A stretch of 64,000 nucleotides of DNA from Oscillospiraceae bacterium (GTDB lineage Bacteria; Bacillota; Clostridia; Oscillospirales; Oscillospiraceae). Below, piece after piece: positions 34,973 to 43,386 of this stretch. How positions within the stretch are numbered: the stretch's first letter is position 1; each line of letters starts with the position of its first letter. The stretch spans positions 180,273 through 244,272 of the forward strand of contig JAFZOI010000024.1 in NCBI GenBank assembly GCA_017550645.1, written 5' to 3'. Below the pieces are notes generated by a model. The model made no database searches, was not told the DNA's origin, and saw only the letters and a program-made list of their open reading frames with translations. A program made the position numbers and the translations under genes.

Positions 34973-36696
34973 CCGAGACCAAGACCCCGTGGCTGAGTAA
35001 CTACGGCGACGTGCCCTTCCATCTGGAATACAATCAGGGCTCGATGTTCGACGCCGTCAGGGAGACTGCCGCAAAGTACCCCGACTACATAGCCTACGAC
35101 TTCATGGGCAAGTCCACGACCTACAAGAAATTCGTCTCGCAGGTCGAGCTCTGCGCCCGCTCGCTCAAGTCCATAGGCGTGCGCGAGGGCGACCGCATCA
35201 CGATAGCCATGCCCAACTGCCCGCAGGCCGTCCAGATGTTCTACGCGATAAATCTCGTCGGCGCGATAGCCAACATGGTCCACCCGCTCTCGAGCGAGAA
35301 CGAGATAGAATTCTTCATCAAGGAGTCGCAGAGCTTATACGTCATCACGCTCGACCAGTTCTACGGCAAATTTGAGGCCATACGCAAAAACGTCAACGTC
35401 GCGAACATCATCATCGCGAGCATCCGCGACGCGCTCTCTCCTCCCGTCAAGGCCGGGTACATGCTCGTCGAGGGCCGCAAGATAGCGCCCATACCCAAGG
35501 ACGCGCCCGTCATCCGCTGGAAGGAGTTCCTGCGCCGCGGCAACAGCTACCACTGGACCTACGAGGTCGAGAAAAAGGGGCCCGACCCCGCCGTCATCCT
35601 CTATTCAGGCGGCACGACCGGCACGACGAAGGGCATTTTGCTCACTAACCTCAATTTTAACGCCCTCTCGGCGCAGATCGTCACGACCAACCCGATGTTC
35701 CGCCCGGGCGACAAGATGCTCGCCGTCATGCCGATATTCCACGGCTTCGGCCTCGGCGTCTGCATCCACTCGATGCTCGCCAGCGGCGGCCGCTGCATCC
35801 TCGTCCCGCGCTTTACGGCGACGAGCTACGCAAAGCTCATCGTCAAGTACCGCTGCAACTTCATCGCCGGCGTCCCGACGCTTTACGAAGCTCTGCTGCG
35901 CCTGCCGAGCATGGACAAGGCGGACCTCTCCTGCCTCAAGGGCGTCTTTTCCGGCGGCGACTCCCTCTCCGTCGAGCTCAAAAAGCGCTTCGACAAGTTC
36001 CTTTACGACCACCACGCGACCATTCAGGTCCGCGAGGGGTACGGGACGACCGAGTGCGTCACCGCGAGCTGCCTGACCCCGACCCACGTCCAGAAGGAGG
36101 GCTCCATCGGGCAGCCCTTCCCCGACACGTACTACAAGATCGTCAAGGTCGGAACGACCGAGGAGCAGCCCTACGGCGAGGAGGGGGAGATATGCATCTC
36201 CGGCCCGACCGTCATGGTCGAGTACATTAACCACCCCGAGGAGACGGCGAACACGCTGAAGGTCCACGACGACGGGCGCACGTGGCTTCACACGGGCGAC
36301 CTCGGCATCATGGACGACGAGGGCTTCATCTACTTCCGCCAGCGCATCAAGCGAATGATCGTCACCAGCGGCTACAACGTCTATCCCTCGCAGCTCGAGA
36401 ACATACTCGACGCGCACGAATTCGTCCATATGAGCTGCGTCATCGGCATCCCCGACCCATACAAGATGCAGAAGGTCAAGGCCTTCGTCATGCTAAAGCC
36501 GGGCTACGCTCCGAGCGACGAGACGAAGGAGATACTCCTCGCCTATTGCCGCAAGAACATCGCCAAGTACGCGATGCCCTACGACATAGAGTTCCGCGAG
36601 ACGCTCCCGACGACGCTCGTCGGCAAGGTCGCCTACCGCGAGCTCGAAGCCGAGGAGGAGGCCAAGCTCAAGGCAGCCGAGAGCGCCGAGGGCTGA
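34969..36696 (+). CDS. AMP-forming acyl-CoA ligase
   Basis: A 575-residue member of the ANL adenylating family. It has the P-loop-like ILYSGGTTGTTKGILLTN, REGYGTTECVTASC, the hinge-region HTGDLGIMDDEGFIYFRQRIKRMIVTSGYNVYPSQLENIL and a C-terminal domain with the catalytic-lysine context PTTLVGKVAYREL. Activates a carboxylic acid as acyl-AMP and then acyl-CoA. Overlaps the E2-like gene by 4 nt and ends at a bidirectional terminator. Substrate is unknown. Confidence 0.9.
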   Translation: MTETKTPWLSNYGDVPFHLEYNQGSMFDAVRETAAKYPDYIAYDFMGKSTTYKKFVSQVELCARSLKSIGVREGDRITIAMPNCPQAVQMFYAINLVGAIANMVHPLSSENEIEFFIKESQSLYVITLDQFYGKFEAIRKNVNVANIIIASIRDALSPPVKAGYMLVEGRKIAPIPKDAPVIRWKEFLRRGNSYHWTYEVEKKGPDPAVILYSGGTTGTTKGILLTNLNFNALSAQIVTTNPMFRPGDKMLAVMPIFHGFGLGVCIHSMLASGGRCILVPRFTATSYAKLIVKYRCNFIAGVPTLYEALLRLPSMDKADLSCLKGVFSGGDSLSVELKKRFDKFLYDHHATIQVREGYGTTECVTASCLTPTHVQKEGSIGQPFPDTYYKIVKVGTTEEQPYGEEGEICISGPTVMVEYINHPEETANTLKVHDDGRTWLHTGDLGIMDDEGFIYFRQRIKRMIVTSGYNVYPSQLENILDAHEFVHMSCVIGIPDPYKMQKVKAFVMLKPGYAPSDETKEILLAYCRKNIAKYAMPYDIEFRETLPTTLVGKVAYRELEAEEEAKLKAAESAEG

Positions 36697-36709
36697 AAAA
36701 AGCAATAAG

Positions 36710-36742
36710 AAAAGCCGGCAGGAACGTTTCCTGCCGGCTTTC
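36710..36742. terminator. Bidirectional terminator between acyl-CoA ligase and MoaF-like genes
   Basis: Inverted repeat AAAGCCGGCAGGAA / TTCCTGCCGGCTTT with a 3-nt loop, A-rich left flank and T-rich right side, between convergent genes. Confidence 0.9.
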
Positions 36743-36753
36743 GTTTACCTCGA

Positions 36754-38478
36754 TTACGGTCTGAGGGAATAGTATTTTTTGATATTGAAGTTTCCGCAGG
36801 GGCGGGCGTAGGCGCCGAAGCTCCTGTAATGCACGCCGTCCTTGCGGCCGACGCCGTAGAAGAAGCCGCAGTCGTGCATGGTCCTCGTATTGAAGACGAG
36901 CACGCCGAGGCTGCCGCCGCAGCCCTCCTCGACCCAGCTGAACATGTACGTATCGTCGCGGAGCTTGCCGTAGAGGCAGACGGAGCTCCACATCATGCCG
37001 CCGTCGCCGTTGGGGAGGAATATCGTCCAGGAATAGGAGTTCGGGCTGGAATAGACGTGGATGGAGCTCATCGCGTCGCTGTAGTTCCAGGCGAAAGACT
37101 TGCCGACGAGCTCGTCGGTCGGATGATGGCGGACGTACTTGGGCGGATTGTGGCCCTCGCCCTCTATGACGCCGAAGATCATCTTCTCATTGACCTCGTT
37201 GGCGGCGAACTCGTTGCCGAAGTCGGCGTGCAGGCAGGTCGTCAGGTCGTTGGAGAAGTCGAGCGCGATGGAGTTGGAGGAGGCGGGAGTCTCCCACTGG
37301 AGAAGATGCCCGAAGAGGGCCATGTTCTCGGCGACCTCAAAGCACTCATAGGGCTCCTCGTGCCACTCGGCCTCGCCCTCGGCGCGGACCTTGAGGTTGC
37401 GCCCGTCGATGAACTCATACTCCCAGCATGGGCCCTCGTCGTATCTGACGGTCAGCTTCTTGCCCGCGAGCATATCCGAGAGCGGCAGCTTCTTCGAGCC
37501 CTCGCTGTTCGTGCCGCCCATTACGGACGCCTTCGCGCCGAAGGGCTCGGTGTGCTCCTTCGCGGCGGCGACGACCTCCTCCTCGGTCATGGGCGGGAAG
37601 AGGGACATCGGGCGGTAGACGGCGCGCCAGCCCTTGGCCTTGCCGTCGTTGGCGACGAGCGAGCCCGCGCGGACTATCTTCTCGCCGTTGTCGTTGAAGG
37701 GGGCGAAGGAGGCGAGCTGGCCGGTTATCCTGCCCTCGGCCTCGAACATCTCATAGTGGAAGGCGTCGTCCTCGTCGAAGCCGAGACGGAAGCCGACGGA
37801 CTTGACGTTGAAAACGTCGACGAGCTTGAGGGTCATCATGCCGTTGAATTCGGCCTCGACCTTGGCATAGAGGAACATGTCCTCGCTTATCTTGATGTAG
37901 TCGGTCGGGGCGCAGTAGGTCATGCCCTGATACTTCCCGTAGAGCAGGACGGTCGAGGAGTACATGACGGCGGGATAGAACTCGAGCCACTCGCGGTCGG
38001 AGTCGTCCTTCCAGAAGAAGCCCTTGCCCTCGAAGCGGTTGGTCAGCGTGTGGAGCTTCGCGGGGGCGCCCTTGCCCTCGTCTACGTAGCCGAAATAATA
38101 CTCGCGCTGGACCTCGCGGGCCATTTTGACCTCGCCGGCGAAGAACATGTCGTACACGGTCGCGAGCCCGCTTCCGAAGTCTACCGCGACGGCGAAGACG
38201 CGCAGCGTCCCGGGGATGGCGAAGGTGAAGAGCGTCACGCCGTGGATGGTCTTGGCGGCGTACGCGCAGCGGACGGCGGGCGCGCCGTTCTCGCTGACGG
38301 AGAGCTCGGCCTTGTCGAAGAACTCGAGGTCGAGCGTGCAGTCGGACGAGGTCGAGATCTTGAACTTCCTTCCGGCCAGACAGCCGCACGTCGGGCTCTT
38401 GGAGGTCGGGGCCTTCGCGGCCGCGAGGGCTGCGCCTATCTGCTCGGGGGTGAGATTGGTATACTCGATTCGATGCAT
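36754..38478 (-). CDS. Double-length MoaF-like calycin-fold protein
   Basis: A 574-residue soluble protein resembling MoaF (monoamine regulon) but about twice the expected size. Both halves show the same order: a segment with a charged beta strand, then GKGFFWKDDSDREWLEFYP..YSSTVLLYGKYQGMTY..FLYAKVEAE in the first half and GKSFAWNYSDAMSSIHVYS..WSSVCLYGKLRDDTYMFSWVEE in the second, then VFNVKSVGFRLGF.EDDAFHYEMFEAEGR versus VFNTRTMHDCGFFYGVGRKDGVHYRSFGAYARP. No signal peptide. MoaF function is unresolved; a small-molecule-binding role is possible. It lies downstream of the OFA transporter but has its own promoter. Confidence 0.7.
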   Translation of the reverse strand: MHRIEYTNLTPEQIGAALAAAKAPTSKSPTCGCLAGRKFKISTSSDCTLDLEFFDKAELSVSENGAPAVRCAYAAKTIHGVTLFTFAIPGTLRVFAVAVDFGSGLATVYDMFFAGEVKMAREVQREYYFGYVDEGKGAPAKLHTLTNRFEGKGFFWKDDSDREWLEFYPAVMYSSTVLLYGKYQGMTYCAPTDYIKISEDMFLYAKVEAEFNGMMTLKLVDVFNVKSVGFRLGFDEDDAFHYEMFEAEGRITGQLASFAPFNDNGEKIVRAGSLVANDGKAKGWRAVYRPMSLFPPMTEEEVVAAAKEHTEPFGAKASVMGGTNSEGSKKLPLSDMLAGKKLTVRYDEGPCWEYEFIDGRNLKVRAEGEAEWHEEPYECFEVAENMALFGHLLQWETPASSNSIALDFSNDLTTCLHADFGNEFAANEVNEKMIFGVIEGEGHNPPKYVRHHPTDELVGKSFAWNYSDAMSSIHVYSSPNSYSWTIFLPNGDGGMMWSSVCLYGKLRDDTYMFSWVEEGCGGSLGVLVFNTRTMHDCGFFYGVGRKDGVHYRSFGAYARPCGNFNIKKYYSLRP

Positions 38479-38529
38479 AGCGTATCTCCTTTTCCGGGGC
38501 CCGCGGGCCCCCTTATTTTCGTTTAGTAT

Positions 38530-38558
38530 ATTTTATCATATCCGTCAGACGATTGAAA
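38530..38558 (-). promoter_or_regulatory. Promoter for the MoaF-like gene, with a GC hairpin in the leader
   Basis: TTTCAA (38553-38558) and TAAAAT (38530-38535), spacer 17 nt, minus strand. The leader contains the palindrome GGGGCCC-GC-GGGCCCC at about 38496-38512, ending about 8 nt from the AAAGGAG ribosome binding site. Confidence 0.65.
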
Positions 38559-38598
38559 GCGCCGCGCCGTTTTTTGTGCGTTTTTTTATTCGTGCATG

Positions 38599-38636
38599 AA
38601 AAAGCCCCGCGGGAGGGCTTCCCGCGGGGACTTTTC
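38599..38636 (-). terminator. Terminator after the OFA transporter gene
   Basis: On the minus strand TCCCCGCGGG / CCCGCGGGGC form a stem around a 7-nt loop, followed by TTTTT. It separates the transporter gene from the MoaF-like gene. Confidence 0.85.
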
Positions 38637-38644
38637 AGGTGCGT

Positions 38645-39898
38645 TTATTCTTTCTCCGCCTCGGGCGCTTCCGCGCTCATCTTTTTCTTGCACTTTTTCA
38701 TGATGAGCTGGAGGGCGATGGTGATTGCGGCGGTGACGGCGCCCATGACGAAGGTCGTATAGTAGGTGCCGGTGGCCTTCACGAGAGCGTTGGAGAGCGC
38801 GTTGAAGACTATGGAGCTGACGCCGAGGCTCAGCATGGCGACGCCGTAGTTCGTGCCCGTATACTTGGCGCCGAAGAAGTCGGTGGTGGTAGCGGGGTTT
38901 ATCGCGCTGGGGCCGCCGAAGGCGAAGGCCGTTATCAGCACGACCACGAGGTAGACGCCGTTGCCCACGAACATGAGGAGCAGCGCGCATACGATGGTGA
39001 TGCAGCAGAGCAGGACGTTCGTCTCCACGCGGCCGAGCTTATCCGACAGGGCGGACATGCTGAAGCGGCCGGCGGCGTTGAACGCGCCCGTGAGGGCCAC
39101 GCAGGTCGTCGCGAGTGCGGTGCTGAGTCCCCTGTCCTCACCCAGAGGCTTGATGATGGGGTTTAGCATATTCCACGTCGCGTTATAGAAGAAGATGGTC
39201 AGCAGGATGCACCAGAAGGGTATGGTGCGTATAGCTTCCTTGAGGGGCACTTCCCGCGTGTTCACGATGGCGTTCTTCTTCGCGGCCGGCTTGGGGAGGG
39301 CCGCCAGATACTCCTCGGAGGGGAGCTTTATGAAGCAGCAGGCGATAAGGCCGACCACGAGGAACACGATGGACAGTATCCGCAGGGTGGCGCTGACGGT
39401 CATGGTCTTGAGCATGGCGCCGATGATGGGACTGAACGCCACGGTGCCGAGGCCGAAGGCTGCGGTGGCGATGCCGGTGGCAAAGCCGCGCTTATGGGGG
39501 AACCATTTCTGCACGCAGGACAACAGCGCGCCGTAGGCGACGCCGACGCCGATGCCGCCGATGACGGAATAGGTCAGATAGAACAGCCATATGGAGCAGC
39601 CCTGCTTCAGCAGGGAGGCGAGGAAGACGCCCACGCCGAAAATAATAACACCCAAGAAGCTGATCTTTTTCGGGCCGAACCTGTCGTTGAGAGCGCCGCC
39701 GCCGAAGTTGCCCACGCAGAAGGCGAACAGCATGATGGAGGCTATCAGCCTGACGCTGCCGGGGTCCCAGCCGTAATAGGCCTCGGTGGCGCTTTTGAGC
39801 ACGCTCCAGAGATAGATGACGCCCACGCAGAGCATCGCCACGAGGGCTGCTATGATGGGCACGACCGGGGATTGTCTCTTTGTTTTGACGGTATCCAT
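38645..39898 (-). CDS. OFA family MFS transporter
   Basis: A 417-residue major-facilitator protein with about 12 membrane segments. The oxalate/formate antiporter (OFA) group is suggested by the opening VPIIAALVAMLCVGVIYLWSVLKSATEAYYGWDPGSVRLIASIMLFAFCVGNFGGGALNDRFGPKKI, GIGVGVAYGALLSCVQKWFPHKRGFATGIATAAFGLGTVAFSPI and FGGPSAINPATTTDFFGAKYTGTNYG. Such carriers exchange small carboxylates. A basic C-terminal tail follows. Own promoter and terminator; the MoaF-like gene lies downstream. Confidence 0.88.
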   Translation of the reverse strand: MDTVKTKRQSPVVPIIAALVAMLCVGVIYLWSVLKSATEAYYGWDPGSVRLIASIMLFAFCVGNFGGGALNDRFGPKKISFLGVIIFGVGVFLASLLKQGCSIWLFYLTYSVIGGIGVGVAYGALLSCVQKWFPHKRGFATGIATAAFGLGTVAFSPIIGAMLKTMTVSATLRILSIVFLVVGLIACCFIKLPSEEYLAALPKPAAKKNAIVNTREVPLKEAIRTIPFWCILLTIFFYNATWNMLNPIIKPLGEDRGLSTALATTCVALTGAFNAAGRFSMSALSDKLGRVETNVLLCCITIVCALLLMFVGNGVYLVVVLITAFAFGGPSAINPATTTDFFGAKYTGTNYGVAMLSLGVSSIVFNALSNALVKATGTYYTTFVMGAVTAAITIALQLIMKKCKKKMSAEAPEAEKE

Positions 39899-39938
39899 TG
39901 CGTTTCCCTGCTTTCGGAATCGATTTAATTACCTGATA

Positions 39939-39967
39939 ACTTTATCATGCCGCCTAATGACTGTCAA
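39939..39967 (-). promoter_or_regulatory. Promoter of the OFA transporter gene
   Basis: TTGACA (39962-39967) and TAAAGT (39939-39944), spacer 17 nt, minus strand. A ribosome binding site GCAGGGAAAC follows before the ATG. Confidence 0.7.
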
Positions 39968-40053
39968 TCGTCATCTTGCTCACGCTGCCCCTTCTGCGCC
40001 CGGTTTTTTCGGCGGTTTGCAAAAACTTTCTCCAAGAAGGGCAAAATATATGA

Positions 40054-40082
40054 TTGACAAGGCGGTCTCTTTATGATAATAT
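40054..40082 (+). promoter_or_regulatory. Promoter of secG
   Basis: TTGACA (40054-40059) and TAATAT (40077-40082), spacer 17 nt, about 60 nt upstream of the secG ATG. Confidence 0.75.
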
Positions 40083-40141
40083 CCATTTCACGGCACTGAA
40101 GAGTGCGATCCATGCCGCTATGGCCGAAAGGAATGCTCGTC

Positions 40142-40372
40142 ATGAAACTGGCGCTTACGATAATCCAGCTTATTTGTTGTTTGGCGGTCGTCGCCGTCGT
40201 CCTTCTGCAGTCCGGCAAGAGCGCCGGGCTCTCCGGAGCCATATCCGGCGTGGCCGACACCTTCCTCGCGAAGAACAAGTCCCGCACCATCGACGCGAAG
40301 CTCGCGCGCGCTACCAAGTGGCTCGCCATCGTGTTCGTCGTGCTGACTCTCCTGCTCAACATCCTCGCGTAA
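40142..40372 (+). CDS. secG: Protein-export membrane protein SecG
   Basis: A 76-residue accessory subunit of the Sec translocon with two membrane segments: KLALTIIQLICCLAVVAVVLLQSGKSAGLSGAISG, including the conserved VLLQSGKSAGLSG loop, and a second hydrophobic segment WLAIVFVVLTLLLNIL. The start is ATG 40142, with AAAGGA upstream; earlier in-frame ATG codons are poorly placed. It works with SecY (1284-2567). Confidence 0.92.
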   Translation: MKLALTIIQLICCLAVVAVVLLQSGKSAGLSGAISGVADTFLAKNKSRTIDAKLARATKWLAIVFVVLTLLLNILA

Positions 40373-40387
40373 GCATATCGAAAAGCC

Positions 40388-40418
40388 GACCGGCTGCGTC
40401 ATGCAGCCGGTCTTTTTT
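40388..40418 (+). terminator. Terminator after secG
   Basis: Ten-bp stem GACCGGCTGC / GCAGCCGGTC with a 5-nt loop followed by six T. Confidence 0.93.
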
Positions 40419-40989
40419 ATTGCCAGTCAAGTATCTTGTCGCCCTTGACGAGGAAAGCCTTTCTCGCTATGCGCGCCATGGGCTCGTCGGAATGAGAATC
40501 AGAGTAGAACTCCCCTATCTCGACGTCGGGATCGATCTCGCGGAGGCGGCGCACCTTCTCCTTGCCGTGGCAGTTGAGGCCGTCGTAGCCGCCCGTCTGC
40601 GGGTCGACCCGCGAGGCTATCAGCAGCCCGACGCCGAGGTCGGCGCAGATATCGCGGAGCAGAAACTCCGGCGAGGCGGAGATCACTATATCGTCCCCGC
40701 GCCGCTTTTCCAGATAGAAGTCCTTGACGCGCGGGGCGTTCTTCTTCCAGAACTCCGCCACGAGCGCGTCCATGTCGTCGACGCGGGCAAAGACGGAATA
40801 TATCTTCTGTTTCATGCGGGTCTTGTCCGTCAGGCGCAGGGCGTACTTCGCCGCGGCGGCCGCCCATACGAAGACGTACCTCGCCAGCGCCGGTCGCCTG
40901 CGGAGCAAAAAGGCGAGAAAGCGCGCCGTCGAATCGCCGCGGAATATGGTGTTGTCGAAATCGTATGCGTTGACTTCACGCGACGCCAA
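40417..40989 (-). CDS. HAD-IB family phosphatase
   Basis: A roughly 190-residue HAD phosphatase. Motif I is YDFDNTIFRGDST (Asp nucleophile), motif II IVISASPEFL, motif III near NCHGKEKVRRL and motif IV FYSDSHSDEPMARIARKAFLV. Helical insert RFLAFLLRRRPALARYVFVWAAAAAKYALRL marks subfamily IB. The start is uncertain: TTG at 40989 has GGGGGAAG upstream and overlaps the end of the UbiA gene, suggesting coupling. It may dephosphorylate the product of the upstream enzyme. Confidence 0.8.
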   Translation of the reverse strand: MASREVNAYDFDNTIFRGDSTARFLAFLLRRRPALARYVFVWAAAAAKYALRLTDKTRMKQKIYSVFARVDDMDALVAEFWKKNAPRVKDFYLEKRRGDDIVISASPEFLLRDICADLGVGLLIASRVDPQTGGYDGLNCHGKEKVRRLREIDPDVEIGEFYSDSHSDEPMARIARKAFLVKGDKILDWQ

Positions 40990-41854
40990 GTATCTTCCCC
41001 CCGTAGAGCACGGCCGCAATGATGACCGCGAAGAGCACGACGAGCACGAGCATGACCTTGTCCCCTATGAGCACGTCGACGGGGTCGGCCCAGTCGCTCC
41101 GCTCTATCGTCAGGCTGTATTTCATGCAGATTATGAGAGCCAGCGGCGTCGTCCATACGAGATGGGTGCCCCCGCCCGGCCGCCCGAGGACGGTCCAGAG
41201 CGAGTAGAACACGAGCGCGGCGCACATGCACATATACATGTTCTTGTCGAGAAACTCCGGCGTATAGAACTTCAGCACGCCTCGCACGTCCTCGGCCTTG
41301 TCGCCGAGACGGCGAAGCTCGTTGCGGCGCTTGCCGAGGCCGACGAAAAACGAGAGCGCCATGACCGTCAGATACAGCCACGGCGAGACGGGCTGGTCGA
41401 TGACCGCGCCGCCGCAGAGGAGCCTGATGAGAAAGCCAGCCGCGAGCACGCACACGTCCACGAGCGGGATGCGCTTGAGCACGAGGCTGTAGAGCACGTT
41501 CATCGCAATATAGGCGGCGAGCAGGATGGTCAGTATCGGGCTCTTCACCGCGAAGAGCGCGACCGCGAGCAGCGCCGCCGTCAGCACGCCGAAGACGGCC
41601 CACGCCGCGCCGGGCTTTATACGCCCCGAGGCGATCGGGCGGTCCTTTTTGACCTCGTGCAGAGCGTCAGCGGGAGCGTCGCAGATGTCGTTGAAGATGT
41701 ATACCGCCGAGCTCGCCGCACAGAAGAGCAGCGCCGCCCACAGGCAGCGCAGGACCGCCGCGCCCTCCGTCAGTCTTCCGCCGAAGACGAGCGCCGCGAA
41801 TACGAGCAGATTTTTGATCCAATGCTTGGGTCTGGCGAGCTTTATCCAGTCCAT
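40976..41854 (-). CDS. UbiA family prenyltransferase, decaprenyl-phosphate phosphoribosyltransferase-like
   Basis: A 292-residue membrane protein with about eight to nine hydrophobic segments. The opening LARPKHWIKNLLVFAALVFGG and the Asp-rich FNDICDAPADALHEVKKDRPIASGRI match DPPR synthases of the UbiA superfamily (Rv3806c type), which transfer phosphoribose to a polyprenyl phosphate. A second Asp motif lies in GLGKRRNELRRLGDKAEDVRGVLKFYTPEFLD. Followed by a HAD phosphatase, a plausible remover of the 5-phosphate. This points to a polyprenyl-ribose donor for a cell-surface glycan, which is inference. Confidence 0.85.
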   Translation of the reverse strand: MDWIKLARPKHWIKNLLVFAALVFGGRLTEGAAVLRCLWAALLFCAASSAVYIFNDICDAPADALHEVKKDRPIASGRIKPGAAWAVFGVLTAALLAVALFAVKSPILTILLAAYIAMNVLYSLVLKRIPLVDVCVLAAGFLIRLLCGGAVIDQPVSPWLYLTVMALSFFVGLGKRRNELRRLGDKAEDVRGVLKFYTPEFLDKNMYMCMCAALVFYSLWTVLGRPGGGTHLVWTTPLALIICMKYSLTIERSDWADPVDVLIGDKVMLVLVVLFAVIIAAVLYGGKILGVA

Positions 41855-41927
41855 TCCTCATGTCCTCCCGGGAGGTCGCGAGCGGCGGCGGAGCCGCAAA
41901 GCTTGAAAAGCAAGTTTTTCTGCGGTT

Positions 41928-41956
41928 ATTATACCAAAAAAAACTCCGAGTGGCAA
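41928..41956 (-). promoter_or_regulatory. Promoter for the UbiA-HAD pair
   Basis: TTGCCA (41951-41956) and TATAAT (41928-41933), spacer 17 nt, minus strand. It precedes a leader of about 70 nt. Confidence 0.7.
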
Positions 41957-42020
41957 CCTGCCTCTCGCCTCCGCGCGGCGCGGAGCGAAAAAAACTTGGC
42001 AAAAACACGCAATTAGTATG

Positions 42021-42049
42021 TTTACGGCGCGCGGGAAATAATATATAAT
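42021..42049 (+). promoter_or_regulatory. Promoter for the AI-2E family gene
   Basis: TTTACG (42021-42026) and TATAAT (42044-42049), spacer 17 nt. The region 41957-42020 shows no other feature. Confidence 0.6.
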
Positions 42050-42113
42050 AATGAGGTAAAGGACTTTTTTCCCGGCTAAACATGCAGAAGACGGCTCCCT
42101 CCGGAGGCTCTAA

Positions 42114-43319
42114 ATGGAATTCAACCAGAAAAACATAAAGACGGTCCTGCTGATAATCCTCTTCGCGGTCGTCATATTCACCCTGGCAAGGAACGTCACC
42201 GTCATACTGTCTCTGCTGGTCAAGCTCAGCCACGTGCTCGCGACGGTGACGGCGGGCTTCTGCATCGCTTTTATCCTCAACGTCCCGCTCAATTTCTTCG
42301 AGAAAAAGGTCTTCAAGTTCCTCGACAAGGCAAAGCACAAGTTCTTCCGCAATATGAAGCGCGCCGTCAGCCTCATCGCGACGATGGTCGTCGCGCTGGG
42401 CATAGTCGTCGGCGTCGTGCTCGTCGTACTGCCGAAGCTCGGGACGACGATAACCGGCCTCGCCGAGGCGCTCCCCGGCTACGTGAACAGCGCTATGGAC
42501 TGGGTCGAGGGCTTCCTCGAGCGCTTCAACATCGAGCGCATGCCCAAGTGGAGCATCGATTGGGACGGCGTATTCGACAATCTCTACGACTACGTGCTCG
42601 GCGGCAACGGGAATATAATCGGCTCGGCCGCGAACGTCACGACCTCGCTCGCCTCCGGCGTCATCAGCGGGGTATTCGCGATCGTCATAGGCGTCTACAT
42701 CCTCGCTCAAAAGGAGCGCGTCGGCCGCTGGGCGAAGGGCATAGTCGTCGCCTTCCTGCCGGACAAGGCCTCCACCCGCGTGCTGAACATCGCGCGGCTG
42801 TCTAACGAGGTCTTCGCCAACTTCATTACCGGCCAGCTCATCGAGGCGATAATCCTCGGCATCCTCTGCTATATAGGCATGCTGATATTCCGCTTCCCCT
42901 ACCCCGAGATCATCGCCGTCGTCATCGGCACGACCTCGCTCGTTCCGATGGTCGGCTCCTTCATAGGCGAGCTCATAGGCGCGTTCCTCATCCTGCTCAT
43001 AAGCCCGCTCAAGGCGCTCTTTTTCGTCATCTTCATCCTCTGCCTCCAGCAGCTCGAGGGCTCGCTCATATATCCGCGCGTCGTGGGCAAGTCCGTCGGT
43101 CTGCCCGGCGTGCTCGTCCTCATATCGGTCATCATAGGCAGCAACCTCGGCGGCGTCGCGGGCGCGCTGCTGGGCGTCCCGGTCTGCGCGGTGCTCTTTA
43201 TCATCATCCGCGAGGCCGTCCGGGAGCGTACGCTCAAAAAGGCCGCGGCCGACGGCGGCGCGGGCATAATGGACAACCTTGCCGACTCGATCGCAGGCGA
43301 GAGGAAGAGCAAAAAATAA
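42114..43319 (+). CDS. AI-2E family transporter
   Basis: A 401-residue membrane protein of the AI-2E (TqsA/YdiK/YtvI) family. It has paired N-terminal hydrophobic segments, a central amphipathic extracytoplasmic stretch (LAEALPGYVNSAMDWVEGFLERFNIERMP), and the C-terminal core VIGTTSLVPMVGSFIGELIGAFLILLISPLKALFFVIFILCLQQLEGSLIYPRVVGKSVGLPG. Members vary from signalling-molecule export to Na+/H+ antiport, so the substrate is open. Single gene between a promoter and a bidirectional terminator. Confidence 0.9.
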   Translation: MEFNQKNIKTVLLIILFAVVIFTLARNVTVILSLLVKLSHVLATVTAGFCIAFILNVPLNFFEKKVFKFLDKAKHKFFRNMKRAVSLIATMVVALGIVVGVVLVVLPKLGTTITGLAEALPGYVNSAMDWVEGFLERFNIERMPKWSIDWDGVFDNLYDYVLGGNGNIIGSAANVTTSLASGVISGVFAIVIGVYILAQKERVGRWAKGIVVAFLPDKASTRVLNIARLSNEVFANFITGQLIEAIILGILCYIGMLIFRFPYPEIIAVVIGTTSLVPMVGSFIGELIGAFLILLISPLKALFFVIFILCLQQLEGSLIYPRVVGKSVGLPGVLVLISVIIGSNLGGVAGALLGVPVCAVLFIIIREAVRERTLKKAAADGGAGIMDNLADSIAGERKSKK

Positions 43320-43333
43320 TAATTTGGACGCAA

Positions 43334-43361
43334 AAAGAGCCGGGAAGCTTCCCGGCTCTTT
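43334..43361. terminator. Bidirectional terminator between AI-2E and carB genes
   Basis: Palindrome AAAGAGCCGGGAAG / CTTCCCGGCTCTTT between convergent genes, with A and T tracts on each side. Confidence 0.9.
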
Positions 43362-43386
43362 CGTTTTGCCCGTATAATGCCCGATC

